From: a virus
IMG/VR virus record: IMGVR_UViG_3300028394_000045
Coordinates: 1-64,000 of that record
Strand: one strand, 5' to 3'
Length of the DNA stretch: 64,000 nucleotides
Notes under the pieces: generated by a model
What the model was told of the DNA's origin: nothing
Seen by the model: the letters and a program-made list of their open reading frames with translations, nothing else
Databases searched by the model: none
In this document: in pieces, positions 52,732 to 60,334 of the stretch
Position numbering within the stretch: the stretch's first letter is position 1
How the letters are laid out: every line of letters starts with the position of its first letter
Position numbers and translations under genes: made by a program

Positions 52732-53562
52732 TTAGGATGTGACGCTGGCGATTTGAGCCAATTGCAGAGTACCATTTTGCGACTGAGCGCCGCCAATAAC
52801 TTCAGCACCAGACCATGTAACCGAACCTTCATCAGTGAAGAAGTTGGTAGGATAGAAGTTTTCTGCACTTTGGACATTGACACCCAAATTGCTGTTGCTA
52901 TAGTTGCCAACGGTCATGCCATTCCAGTCACGTACCCACTTGTTGGTGATATAACTGGCATACACAGCAGCACTATCGCCTACTGAATAACTAATACTCA
53001 TGTTGCCTGCAGACGGAGTTGCTGTGTTTGACAACACACATTGACCTACAGGATATACTGTACCATTACCGGCACCTACAGCCAATGCTGTGAATATTCT
53101 ACCTACTGCTGCTGTACCACTCAAGATTGTGGACCAATCACTTGTGCCCAAGGATACGATTTGATAACTTTGACCAACAATAAGACCGCTGCTGAGTGCA
53201 TAAGTTCCGCCGGTATAGGCTACCAGGAACTTGTGCGCACCTTTTTGGCGTATGATACGTCCGGTATAGCTGCTGGCCAATGAAAAAGTGTTTGACCCAT
53301 CTGCCAATAGAATATTGACCAATGCAGCAACTTCTGGATAGGTAGCACTGGCTGTGCTGGTCACCGGCGAACCGCCAACCACACCCAGATATTCAGTGTC
53401 ATTTAGAGTTTGAACTGGGGTGTTATAAGCAGGATTTGTCAATGCACTAAACGGTGGAAAACCTGCGTCAGTTAGAATGTTTTGATTGTAGCTGGTTGTT
53501 GAACCGGAAACACTTGTGCCTGAACCAGTGTTTGTTTTTTGAATTTTAAGAGCTCTTCCCAT
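52732..53562 (-). CDS. Probable virion surface or structural protein
   Basis: A 276-residue protein; the start at 53560-53562 (MGRALKIQKTNTG) follows AAGGAGA by 7 nt, and a frame extension to 53586 lacks support. After a Ser/Thr/Gly-rich linker comes DTEYLGVVGGSPVTST, RIIRQKGAHKFLVAY and then a beta module SYQIVSLGTSDWSTILSG and FTALAVGAGNGTV, which I know as a recurrent module in aquatic phage structural proteins. The C-terminus is Asn/Ser-rich. It is followed by a strong terminator, which suggests high late expression. Function unknown. Confidence 0.75.
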   Translation of the reverse strand: MGRALKIQKTNTGSGTSVSGSTTSYNQNILTDAGFPPFSALTNPAYNTPVQTLNDTEYLGVVGGSPVTSTASATYPEVAALVNILLADGSNTFSLASSYTGRIIRQKGAHKFLVAYTGGTYALSSGLIVGQSYQIVSLGTSDWSTILSGTAAVGRIFTALAVGAGNGTVYPVGQCVLSNTATPSAGNMSISYSVGDSAAVYASYITNKWVRDWNGMTVGNYSNSNLGVNVQSAENFYPTNFFTDEGSVTWSGAEVIGGAQSQNGTLQLAQIASVTS

Positions 53563-53644
53563 TTTTTTCTCCTTAAAGAAGCCCAATGTGGGTTCTAGCC
53601 ACTACGCAGTGGTTGCTGCATAAGACGCATTATCGCGTACATAG

Positions 53645-53673
53645 TTGACTTATATTTAGCTGCATGTTAAAAT
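53645..53673 (+). promoter_or_regulatory. Possible sigma70-type promoter of the TPR glycosyltransferase gene
   Basis: TTGACT (53645-53650), 17-nt spacer, TAAAAT (53668-53673) on the plus strand, starting near 53680. A late TAAATA follows at 53698, so this gene may have both classes. The minus-strand TAAATA at 53653-53658 points the other way, towards 53562. Confidence 0.45.
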
Positions 53674-53697
53674 TTGATACCGCACAGCGGATTTTAT

Positions 53698-53703
53698 TAA
53701 ATA
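53698..53703 (+). promoter_or_regulatory. Late-type TAAATA element, 4 nt before ATG
   Basis: TAAATA, TCTC, then the ATG at 53708 on the plus strand; no Shine-Dalgarno sequence. Confidence 0.5.
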
Positions 53704-53707
53704 TCTC

Positions 53708-54856
53708 ATGACATCAAACGAACTCATCGAAGCAGGCAATCAACATCGTGCCGAAGATAATCCTGCCCAAGCATTACAATGCTATGCTATGGCATTTGTA
53801 CAAGATCCAGAATCAGCGGCAGCATTCAACAACTATGGCAACGTGCAACGTGAGATGGGACACCCGGCCAGAGCCATTCCGTTCTTGCAGCACTCATTGG
53901 TGTTGGAACCCAACAATGTCACAGCACAGTTCAACTTGGCCGTGAGTTATCTGTTGATGGGCAACTATGCGCAAGGATGGCCAGCTTACGAATCAAGATG
54001 GAACTACGAACATCTGGCCGGCACAGAACCCAAGTATTCTCAACCTCGCTGGCGCGGCGAAGACCTTAGAGACAAGACCATCTTGGTGGTAGGCGAGCAA
54101 GGACATGGTGATTGCATACAGTTTGTTCGATTCTTGTACAACCTGCACATGATGGGTGCCCGGATCAAACTGCAAGTGACTGACGGATTGATTCCTGTGA
54201 TGAGCAGCAGCAGTATACTACAACAGGTCAGCAGTTATACCACTGACATGGGTGAGTTTGATTATTGGATTCCCATCATGAGCCTGCCGGGCATACTGGG
54301 CATCACTGTGGATACCATACCCAAGATACAAAGCTACCTCCATGCACAACCTGCATTGGTAAAAGACTGGCTGGATAGACTGGGACCAAAAACACGCATG
54401 CGTGTGGGCATCAGTTGGAGTGGGCGCAGAGACGCCTGGCTCAATCGTCACAAAGGCGTGCCGTTTCCTGTTATCCTGGACATGATACGTGCCAATCCTG
54501 AGTACGAGTGGATCAATCTGCAGATAGATGCCACACCGGATGAAGAACAAGCACTGGCCGATGCTGGTGTGACCAGATATCCCGGCAGCATCGTGAGCTT
54601 TGCAGAGACTGCGGCGTTGATCATGCACATGGACGTGGTCATAGGTGTTGATACTGCGGTGTCACATCTAGCCGGTGCACTGGGCCGACCAGCATGGATT
54701 ATGCTGAATGCTTATGCCACAGATTGGCGTTGGTTGTTGGACCGAGATTCCAGTCCTTGGTACGCCACAGCCAGATTGTTCCGACAGCCTGTAATGGGCG
54801 ATTGGGACAGCGTTACTAAAAAAGTATCCCAGTATCTCTCTTGGTTCAAAGTCTAG
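53708..54856 (+). CDS. TPR protein with GT9/GT41-like glycosyltransferase domain
   Basis: A 382-residue protein. Two or three TPR repeats occupy residues 1-85 (AAFNNYGNVQREMGHPARAI, AQFNLAVSYLLMGNYAQGW). The rest is a GT-B-like domain: ILVVGEQGHGDCIQFVRFL, RVGISWSGRRDAW and the nucleotide-binding VVIGVDTAVSHLAGALGRPA. This architecture is common in Proteobacteria, where such proteins glycosylate proteins or lipopolysaccharide. It stands alone on the plus strand between leftward late genes and overlaps the convergent gene by 11 nt. It may modify a phage structural protein or host surface; the target is unknown. Confidence 0.85.
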   Translation: MTSNELIEAGNQHRAEDNPAQALQCYAMAFVQDPESAAAFNNYGNVQREMGHPARAIPFLQHSLVLEPNNVTAQFNLAVSYLLMGNYAQGWPAYESRWNYEHLAGTEPKYSQPRWRGEDLRDKTILVVGEQGHGDCIQFVRFLYNLHMMGARIKLQVTDGLIPVMSSSSILQQVSSYTTDMGEFDYWIPIMSLPGILGITVDTIPKIQSYLHAQPALVKDWLDRLGPKTRMRVGISWSGRRDAWLNRHKGVPFPVILDMIRANPEYEWINLQIDATPDEEQALADAGVTRYPGSIVSFAETAALIMHMDVVIGVDTAVSHLAGALGRPAWIMLNAYATDWRWLLDRDSSPWYATARLFRQPVMGDWDSVTKKVSQYLSWFKV

Positions 54857-56102
54857 CCAGATATACCAGGCGGTTCAGTGCCGCGGTTGATTCGTCTACT
54901 TTGTTTTTTCTCGCTTGTTGTATAATATCCTGTATTTCGGCGTCAGTAGCGACTGCTGAATCACTGGCAGGAGCAGCAGGTGTTTTTTCAGCTGCTGGAG
55001 CCGGTGTCTCGGTAGAAGCAGCCGGTGAGGGAGGAGACCAGTCAGTTGGTATTTCTTTTACTGTTGGACCTGCACGTTCTGGTGGCAACGGCTTAGGAGC
55101 CAAAACTTTTTCAGGTCCTTGCGTGACAATAGAAACTGGATTGTAGTAGTCCGGAACTGTGCCGGGTCTGATTGCATTGATTGCTGATGGTGCAGCAGCG
55201 CCTAATGCGGCAACCCCAGCAGCGGTTAGTCCTTTTTTACCCCACCATCCCCATTGCTTGGCTTGTTCCTGGGCTGCTGCCGGATTTTGGGTGGCCAGGT
55301 CCAACAATCGATCTGCCATGTCTCGTGGTAAAGTCACAGTGTCTGCTTGGGGTTCCGGAGCAGCTCGCTGACCGGAACCTTGTCCAGGGCGGCGTGGTCT
55401 AACTTGTCTACCGCCTGTGGCCGCAGGTGCTGGCGCTGGTGCATTGGCAGACATCGGCGGCTCAAAGTCAGAAGGCAATCCAGGTTCTTGTCTCTCCGCT
55501 GCTGCTGCTTTTTCAGCAGCCGCTGTTCTTTCGGCGGCTGTTCTTTCAGCTTGTGCTGCTTTTTCAGCTGCATATGCCTCAGCTTCTGCGCTGGGTTTGC
55601 CTTTATTAGGCATACCTGGATTCATATCATGTCTGGCACGAACTTCCTGGTCGGCTGCAGATGTGTCTGCTTTGGGTTTTGGTTTTGGAAGCGAACCTAT
55701 TCTAGCAGGTGGTAGATTCTGCAAATAGTCCGGTAAGGCCTGTGTCTTGCTGAGGTTAGGATCAAATCCTTGATCTCCACGACGCCTAAAGAGTGATGGC
55801 AATTCTGATCTTTGTGGTGGAACTATTCCAAGTGCTGCTTTTTCTGCGTCTGACAATCGATCACCTGAGGCTTTAATACCACCTAATTCTGTATTTGTTG
55901 CTGCTTGTGTTCTAGCGATCGCTTGATCCATTGTTTCGCCAGGTTTCATAACAATCCTGGGTTTCATTGCCGACGATGCTGCTTGCACGGTTTTGTTAAG
56001 GTATGGTTCGACATACTTAACAACTGGTTGGATTCCTTTTGTTATCCAAGGTGGAAGTGTAACTTCGTCAAGACGTCTAGGTGCAATTTCGTTTATTTTC
56101 AT
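54846..56102 (-). CDS. Ala/Pro-rich protein with coiled coil and a possible membrane segment
   Basis: A 418-residue low-complexity protein from ATG 56100-56102; an upstream in-frame extension to 56171 lacks support. The start MKINEIAPRRLDEV contains L-D-E, a gp21-type cleavage site. Then come an amphipathic segment (TKGIQPVVKYVEPYLNK), a Glu/Ala coiled coil (AEAYAAEKAAQAERTAAERT), Pro-rich linkers, a Gly/Ala hydrophobic segment (GLTAAGVAALGAAAPSAI, about 290-308) and a helical tail (IIQQARKNKVDESTAALN). The hydrophobic segment could insert in a membrane on ejection. It lies next to the capsid gene; an internal, ejected protein is one possibility. Confidence 0.7.
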   Translation of the reverse strand: MKINEIAPRRLDEVTLPPWITKGIQPVVKYVEPYLNKTVQAASSAMKPRIVMKPGETMDQAIARTQAATNTELGGIKASGDRLSDAEKAALGIVPPQRSELPSLFRRRGDQGFDPNLSKTQALPDYLQNLPPARIGSLPKPKPKADTSAADQEVRARHDMNPGMPNKGKPSAEAEAYAAEKAAQAERTAAERTAAAEKAAAAERQEPGLPSDFEPPMSANAPAPAPAATGGRQVRPRRPGQGSGQRAAPEPQADTVTLPRDMADRLLDLATQNPAAAQEQAKQWGWWGKKGLTAAGVAALGAAAPSAINAIRPGTVPDYYNPVSIVTQGPEKVLAPKPLPPERAGPTVKEIPTDWSPPSPAASTETPAPAAEKTPAAPASDSAVATDAEIQDIIQQARKNKVDESTAALNRLVYLARL

Positions 56103-56125
56103 GGTGGTGTCCAATTGGTATGATT

Positions 56126-56133
56126 TATTTATT
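56126..56133 (-). promoter_or_regulatory. Late-type AATAAATA element
   Basis: AATAAATA on the minus strand about 24 nt before the ATG at 56102, in a run of AAATA repeats. A weak GGACACC lies between. Confidence 0.4.
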
Positions 56134-56170
56134 TTATCTTGTGCATAACATACCAAAACCACAGCCAACA

Positions 56171-56194
56171 AAAAACGCCCCGAAGGGCGTTTTT
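56171..56194 (-). terminator. Terminator after the major capsid gene
   Basis: Minus-strand AAAAACGCCC and GGGCGTTTTTT-type arms close a UUCG loop (GCCC-UUCG-GGGC), the most stable RNA tetraloop, followed by a long U run. It ends gp23 transcription 25 nt after the stop. On the plus strand the same element has a CGAA loop and also ends in T, so it works in both directions. Confidence 0.92.
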
Positions 56195-56219
56195 GTTTTC
56201 CAAATAAATGGATTGTGGA

Positions 56220-57416
56220 TCAGCTGAACGAGAGGTTCGAAACTGCGATTTCTCCAACATAGTCGCCCGCATTGCCAAAAGACGATGCAGTATTAGTGAG
56301 CTCTATGTAACCATAACGTGTCATGAACGACACGACTGGTTCGAAGGTGCTTGGATCCAGAACAACACCGCTGCTCATCAATGGAATGTATGGGCAGTAG
56401 AATGCAGGAGCGTCAGCTTCTGAAGAACCTTTGTAACCAACCAGCACAGGTGTGGTATCGCTGGCATAGCTGTCAACGAACACACGCATAGCGCCGTTCA
56501 GTGTGCCAACAAACTTGGTGTTGGTGGGTGCTTCAAAAGTACCTTCTGTGGTACGAGCAAATGCGCTTGTGGTCGCACTTTGCAGTACGGTCAATGCAGC
56601 AGAGCTAACAACAGCGTAGTTACCAGCGCCACGACGTGTGCGTTGGGCGATCAGGTTAGCAACACGGTTGATCAACACAGCCAGAGCAGCGTGTTCGTCA
56701 CCAACGAATGTAGCAGTACCAGAAACGGTAGCTTGGTTGTATGTGAACTCAGTAGCTGCCAACGAACGCAGAGACAACAAGATCTCTTGGTCAATTTCAG
56801 CTGTAATTTCTTGTGCCAGAGCAGCCATGATTTCTGCTTCAACGTCAATACCATGCATGGCTTGTGCGTCTTGTGCAGATTCAAAAGTCCAACGAGCTTG
56901 CAACTTGCGTGTGCGAGCTTCGACGGCCTGCTTCAGGATCTGAACAGAAATCTGCTTGCCGCCAGTACCTTCCATGGTAGCTGTGGCGCCACCGGTGTAG
57001 TTGGTAGCTGTAGCAGTATTTTGTGGTACTGTGGAATACGCAGTAGCGATTGTGAATGGACTCAATGCTTCTTGGCCAGCTGTGACACTGGTTGCAGCAG
57101 CACTTGTGTCAGTCAAACTCTGGGCATAACGCACACGCAGGGTGTGGATCTGACCAACAGGACCAGTCATGGGCTGGACGCCAACCAATTCGTTAGCGAT
57201 AACGGTTGGCATCACACGACGGATAACTGGCAGAATCACACGGTTCAGTGTGGCGATGTTGCCAGAACCTGTGGAGCCTGCTGTTGCATTCTCTTTCAGG
57301 TACTTGCGAGTGTTTTCAAGGATAACACCCATGCTATTGCGCTTAGATCCGTTAAGACCTTCGAGCAGGGCTTCTTTGGTTTCGCCCCAGCGGCTCTCTA
57401 ATAGTTCTTGTGACAT
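56220..57416 (-). CDS. gp23: Major capsid protein gp23
   Basis: A 398-residue gp23 homologue (521 aa in T4). The N-terminal pro-region ends at YLKE-NATAGS (E42), an L-x-E site for the gp21 protease. Conserved parts are LPVIRRVMPTVIANELVGVQ, QPMTGPVGQIHTLRVRYA, ALAQEITAEIDQEILLSLRS and PAFYCPYIPL near the C-terminus. It lacks most of the T4 insertion domain, which accounts for the shorter length. An AAAGGAG ribosome site gives strong translation and a perfect terminator follows. Confidence 0.96.
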   Translation of the reverse strand: MSQELLESRWGETKEALLEGLNGSKRNSMGVILENTRKYLKENATAGSTGSGNIATLNRVILPVIRRVMPTVIANELVGVQPMTGPVGQIHTLRVRYAQSLTDTSAAATSVTAGQEALSPFTIATAYSTVPQNTATATNYTGGATATMEGTGGKQISVQILKQAVEARTRKLQARWTFESAQDAQAMHGIDVEAEIMAALAQEITAEIDQEILLSLRSLAATEFTYNQATVSGTATFVGDEHAALAVLINRVANLIAQRTRRGAGNYAVVSSAALTVLQSATTSAFARTTEGTFEAPTNTKFVGTLNGAMRVFVDSYASDTTPVLVGYKGSSEADAPAFYCPYIPLMSSGVVLDPSTFEPVVSFMTRYGYIELTNTASSFGNAGDYVGEIAVSNLSFS

Positions 57417-57438
57417 TTAAGTCTCCTTTATTAAATGA

Positions 57439-58527
57439 TTATAATCCTGCCAAACGCTTCAAGTCGATCACATTGCTGCGTTCTTCTTGTGGAACATTTT
57501 GTACAGTTTTATTACCAGTTACTGCGGTGACTTGTTCTGTGATAACTTTAGAGGTTCTCACGGATCTGTCTTCCAACACTGCTGGTAGATATTTTTCAAA
57601 AGCATTTTTCAGACGGGCTGTTTGTACGCTTTCGAGCAAATTACGCATGGTTTCTGCTTTTTCCCGGTTGAGAGGAGCCAACAGCATCTCCAATGTGCTG
57701 TCACGCTCATTGGATTCTTTTAACATACGCACTTCGCGTTCCTTGTGCTCGATCAAGACTTTTGCCTTGGTACCGAGCTTGATGGCTTCCGCCAACTGAC
57801 GATCTTTGCGACTTACTAGGTCGTACAGCTTGCGGACTTCGGCTTTCTCATTGAGATGAGTTGCACCAAATTCAGCAGCGTATGCTTCAAAGATACGACG
57901 TCCAAAATTGTTCTCGCGAGCAACCTTGATGTCTTCGTGTAGTTGTGTAAGTTCAGCCTTGAGATGACGGCTTACAGATTGAGACATTTTTTCAGCACTT
58001 TCTTTGATGAAACGTGCTTTCAATTGCTCAAGTTTTCCACGTGCTTCGCGCACCAGACGTACTTTTGTCTCAACGACATCACGCTTGTCTTGTGCGAATT
58101 CTTGAATTTCACGGGCCAATGCATGCACCACGAAGTTTTCTAGTTTTTCTAGGCCTTCATTGTGCTGCTTGCGGTCTCGACGCAGTTCGCCAATTTCCTC
58201 AGCAAGTTTTGTGACCATAAAGTTGTTGAACTTTGTGGCCGACTCTTTCATCTTGCCGTGAAACTTCACGCGGTCTTCAGCGATAGCTTGCTTTTCAGCA
58301 GCAATTGCCTTGACTTCTGTGGTGAGACCTTCTGTAACCATACGATCTAGGGCTTCCACCATTACTGACTTATCGTGCTCATAGCGTTGTGCGAACTCTT
58401 CACGTAGTTCTGCACGAGCTTGCTCACGAGCTTCATTCAGCTTGGTTTCCCAGGCTTCATTAATCTCTTGACGAGTTTCCTCGGTGATCAAGTTGCTATC
58501 TAGCAATGGTTTGATTGCATCTAACAT
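57439..58527 (-). CDS. gp22: Prohead core scaffold gp22
   Basis: A 362-residue helical protein matching T4 gp22 (269 aa). Almost the whole length is coiled coil (NEAREQARAELREEFAQRYE, KRDVVETKVRLVREARGKLE, AFEKYLPAVLEDRSV). It forms the inner core around which gp23 assembles and is cut to peptides by gp21. It ends with VIDLKRLAGL, a motif also found inside the proteins at 11556-15329 and 22612-25131. AAGGAG precedes the ATG at 58525-58527. Confidence 0.93.
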   Translation of the reverse strand: MLDAIKPLLDSNLITEETRQEINEAWETKLNEAREQARAELREEFAQRYEHDKSVMVEALDRMVTEGLTTEVKAIAAEKQAIAEDRVKFHGKMKESATKFNNFMVTKLAEEIGELRRDRKQHNEGLEKLENFVVHALAREIQEFAQDKRDVVETKVRLVREARGKLEQLKARFIKESAEKMSQSVSRHLKAELTQLHEDIKVARENNFGRRIFEAYAAEFGATHLNEKAEVRKLYDLVSRKDRQLAEAIKLGTKAKVLIEHKEREVRMLKESNERDSTLEMLLAPLNREKAETMRNLLESVQTARLKNAFEKYLPAVLEDRSVRTSKVITEQVTAVTGNKTVQNVPQEERSNVIDLKRLAGL

Positions 58528-58540
58528 TAGTAGATTCTCC

Positions 58541-59179
58541 TTAGATTTTGAGTTCTTTGATCAGCTTTACAACTTCGCTTTTCAAATACCTCTGCACTTT
58601 GTTGTCTTGCCCAGCTTCACGTGCTACCTCTAGCAATCTATGTCCGTACTTCATGTTCATGAGACTTTCATAGATAGCTTTGGGATATGCATTTGGAGCA
58701 CTGGGTTGGGCAACCACATCTATAGTGACTATTTCAAAGTCACTTACATGTCCTGTTCTGTCATCAACATTGCCACTACCACGGCTGGAAACTCCCAGTT
58801 TCACTCCGGATGTTAGTAATGTCTTGATCAATTCTCCCATTGGTGTTGGAAGGATTTTTAATTTTCCACAACCAGCAGTTCCGTCCATCCACATGCCTTC
58901 AACGCTGTGGCAAACTCGGTCCAGATTGATCTTGAGATCTTCTGGATGATCCACTTCACCTAATACTGAATTGCCTTCACGTATTTGAGTGTTGATGGTA
59001 GTAACTGCTTTGTTGATTTCATGCAATGGATATATTCTGTCGTTGGCGTTGCGTTTGTCGCCTTCGATACAAATACCTTTGAGGTACAGATGCTTACCAG
59101 TGCCATCTGGTCCAGATTCTTCAAGAACCTGGATGTTGGCCTGTGTAAAAGTCAATTGTTCTCTTAGGTATTTCATCAA
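58541..59179 (-). CDS. gp21: Prohead protease gp21
   Basis: A 212-residue homologue of T4 gp21 (212 aa). Catalytic His is in LGEVDHPED (H78) and catalytic Ser in LGVSSRGSG (S131 or S132), with the HK97-type herpesvirus-like protease fold. It cuts gp23, gp22 and internal proteins after (L/I)-x-E. Its start overlaps the end of the acidic core gene. Confidence 0.94.
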   Translation of the reverse strand: MMKYLREQLTFTQANIQVLEESGPDGTGKHLYLKGICIEGDKRNANDRIYPLHEINKAVTTINTQIREGNSVLGEVDHPEDLKINLDRVCHSVEGMWMDGTAGCGKLKILPTPMGELIKTLLTSGVKLGVSSRGSGNVDDRTGHVSDFEIVTIDVVAQPSAPNAYPKAIYESLMNMKYGHRLLEVAREAGQDNKVQRYLKSEVVKLIKELKI

Positions 59180-59986
59180 TTATCCACGTGCAACTGGGCT
59201 TCGGGTGTTGACACCTGAGGCTTGACCCAAGTGCGGCTTGTTAGCTGGCTTGAGGTTTTGTGTGCCTTGTGCTGGTGTATTACCCACACGGCCGATCATG
59301 TCTTTGGTTGTGTTTCTGTAAGCAGCGGTATCGTGATTTCCGCCCATTTCGCCACCGGCATGCACAGGTTTTACACTGTTGCCAATTGGACCTTTTGCGC
59401 CTGCATTTGCTGCCACAGTAGACCGCTTGTTCACGCTGCCTTCTTCAGAAGTCACTGGTTTTGGGGCTGCTTTGAGTGTGACAGCTTCCATCATGCCCGG
59501 TGGCATTTCGCCGGTGTCGTCCATTTCAATAGCGTCGCCGCCTTCTTCAGGACCAAAACCATCGCCGTCGCCCATACCGCCCATACCATCCATGATGTCT
59601 TCAAATTCAGCCATCAATTGGTCCAGCTTGTCTTCAAGATTCATGATGTCGTCTTTGGTAGCTGGTTCATCGCCGTCGCCCATGTCATCCATTCCGCCCA
59701 TGTCACCGTCACCAGCTTCAACATCGCCAATGAATTTATTAGCAGCATCGCCGCCCATTTTGTCACCGTCGTCTTCGTCGTCGCCTTCAGCTTCCATGTT
59801 CATGTCGGACTCTTCTTCGGAATCGACTTCGTCCATTAGACTTTCTTCGATTTCCTCTTCATCGGCCTCCATCATGCTTTCATAAATCTGGCGGCTTTTT
59901 TCCACGATGATGTCATGAAAAAGTTCTTGAGCCTTGTGCTCTTCGTCATTGATCACATATTCAATCAATTGTTCAAATCTGTTCAT
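59180..59986 (-). CDS. Acidic prohead core protein, gp68 position
   Basis: A 268-residue protein. The N-terminal 40 residues (KAQELFHDIIVEKSRQIYES) are of a type found next to gp21 in aquatic T4-like phages. The middle is extremely acidic and Met/Gly-rich (DDEDDGDKMGGD, MGGMDDMGDGDE), with a short coiled coil (DIMNLEDKLDQLMAEFEDIM); the C-terminus is Asn/Lys-rich and probably cleaved off or disordered. It occupies the position of T4 gp68 between gp67 and gp21. TAGGAG precedes the ATG at 59986. Confidence 0.8.
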   Translation of the reverse strand: MNRFEQLIEYVINDEEHKAQELFHDIIVEKSRQIYESMMEADEEEIEESLMDEVDSEEESDMNMEAEGDDEDDGDKMGGDAANKFIGDVEAGDGDMGGMDDMGDGDEPATKDDIMNLEDKLDQLMAEFEDIMDGMGGMGDGDGFGPEEGGDAIEMDDTGEMPPGMMEAVTLKAAPKPVTSEEGSVNKRSTVAANAGAKGPIGNSVKPVHAGGEMGGNHDTAAYRNTTKDMIGRVGNTPAQGTQNLKPANKPHLGQASGVNTRSPVARG

Positions 59987-60010
59987 AAGAAAACTCCTAT
60001 AGGTAAAGTG

Positions 60011-60029
60011 TGCTGTTATTTACACAGCA
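60011..60029 (-). promoter_or_regulatory. Late-type TAAATA within a small palindrome
   Basis: TAAATA (60017-60022, minus) lies in the loop of TGCTGT/ACAGCA. The ATG of the core gene follows after about 30 nt with TAGGAG in the leader. Confidence 0.4.
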
Positions 60030-60061
60030 AGAGAAATCTATAGTGTTTAAGGGCAGAAAAT

Positions 60062-60090
60062 GACGATAAATTGCAGGAACTGCAATCGTC
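60062..60090 (-). terminator. Hairpin after the gp67-position gene
   Basis: GACG and ATTGCAG on one side pair with CTGCAAT and CGTC on the other with a 4-nt bulge and a GAA loop. It lies 7 nt past the stop at 60097, without a clear U tract. Confidence 0.5.
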
Positions 60091-60096
60091 TGGCTA

Positions 60097-60321
60097 TCAC
60101 AAGCCCGGTGGGGCTGCGGGTGCTGGTGCATACTGCTGACGCACCAATTTCAATTTGTCTTTGTACTCAACTGTACGCACGTCATTCATGCGGCGTAGTT
60201 TGTTCAACTGTCTCAGGGTCAAATGAGTCTTTCGCAGGTCGCCCAGTTCAGGCTGGCTGTTGTCCTGCTTGAGATCCTGATATGCCTCAGGATTTTTTTG
60301 AAAAAACTCGTGTAGTATCAT
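60097..60321 (-). CDS. Prohead core protein, gp67 position
   Basis: A 74-residue protein; T4 gp67 has 80. A basic helical core (LRKTHLTLRQLNKLRRMNDV) is followed by KDKLKLVRQQYAP and a Pro/Ala tail. It sits between portal and the acidic core protein exactly as gp67 does in T4. The sequence itself is not diagnostic, so the name is by position. CATAAATA ends 5 nt before its ATG, with no ribosome site. Confidence 0.75.
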   Translation of the reverse strand: MILHEFFQKNPEAYQDLKQDNSQPELGDLRKTHLTLRQLNKLRRMNDVRTVEYKDKLKLVRQQYAPAPAAPPGL

Positions 60322-60326
60322 ACTGG

Positions 60327-60334
60327 TATTTATG
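60327..60334 (-). promoter_or_regulatory. Late-type CATAAATA element, 5 nt before ATG
   Basis: CATAAATA, CCAGT, then the ATG at 60319-60321 on the minus strand; it overlaps the stop of the portal gene (60330). Confidence 0.5.

Noticed and set aside
53563-53586. N-terminal extension MGFFKEKK of the 276-residue structural protein
   Set aside because: The AAGGAG ribosome site lies within this extension and is correctly spaced for the next ATG at 53562.
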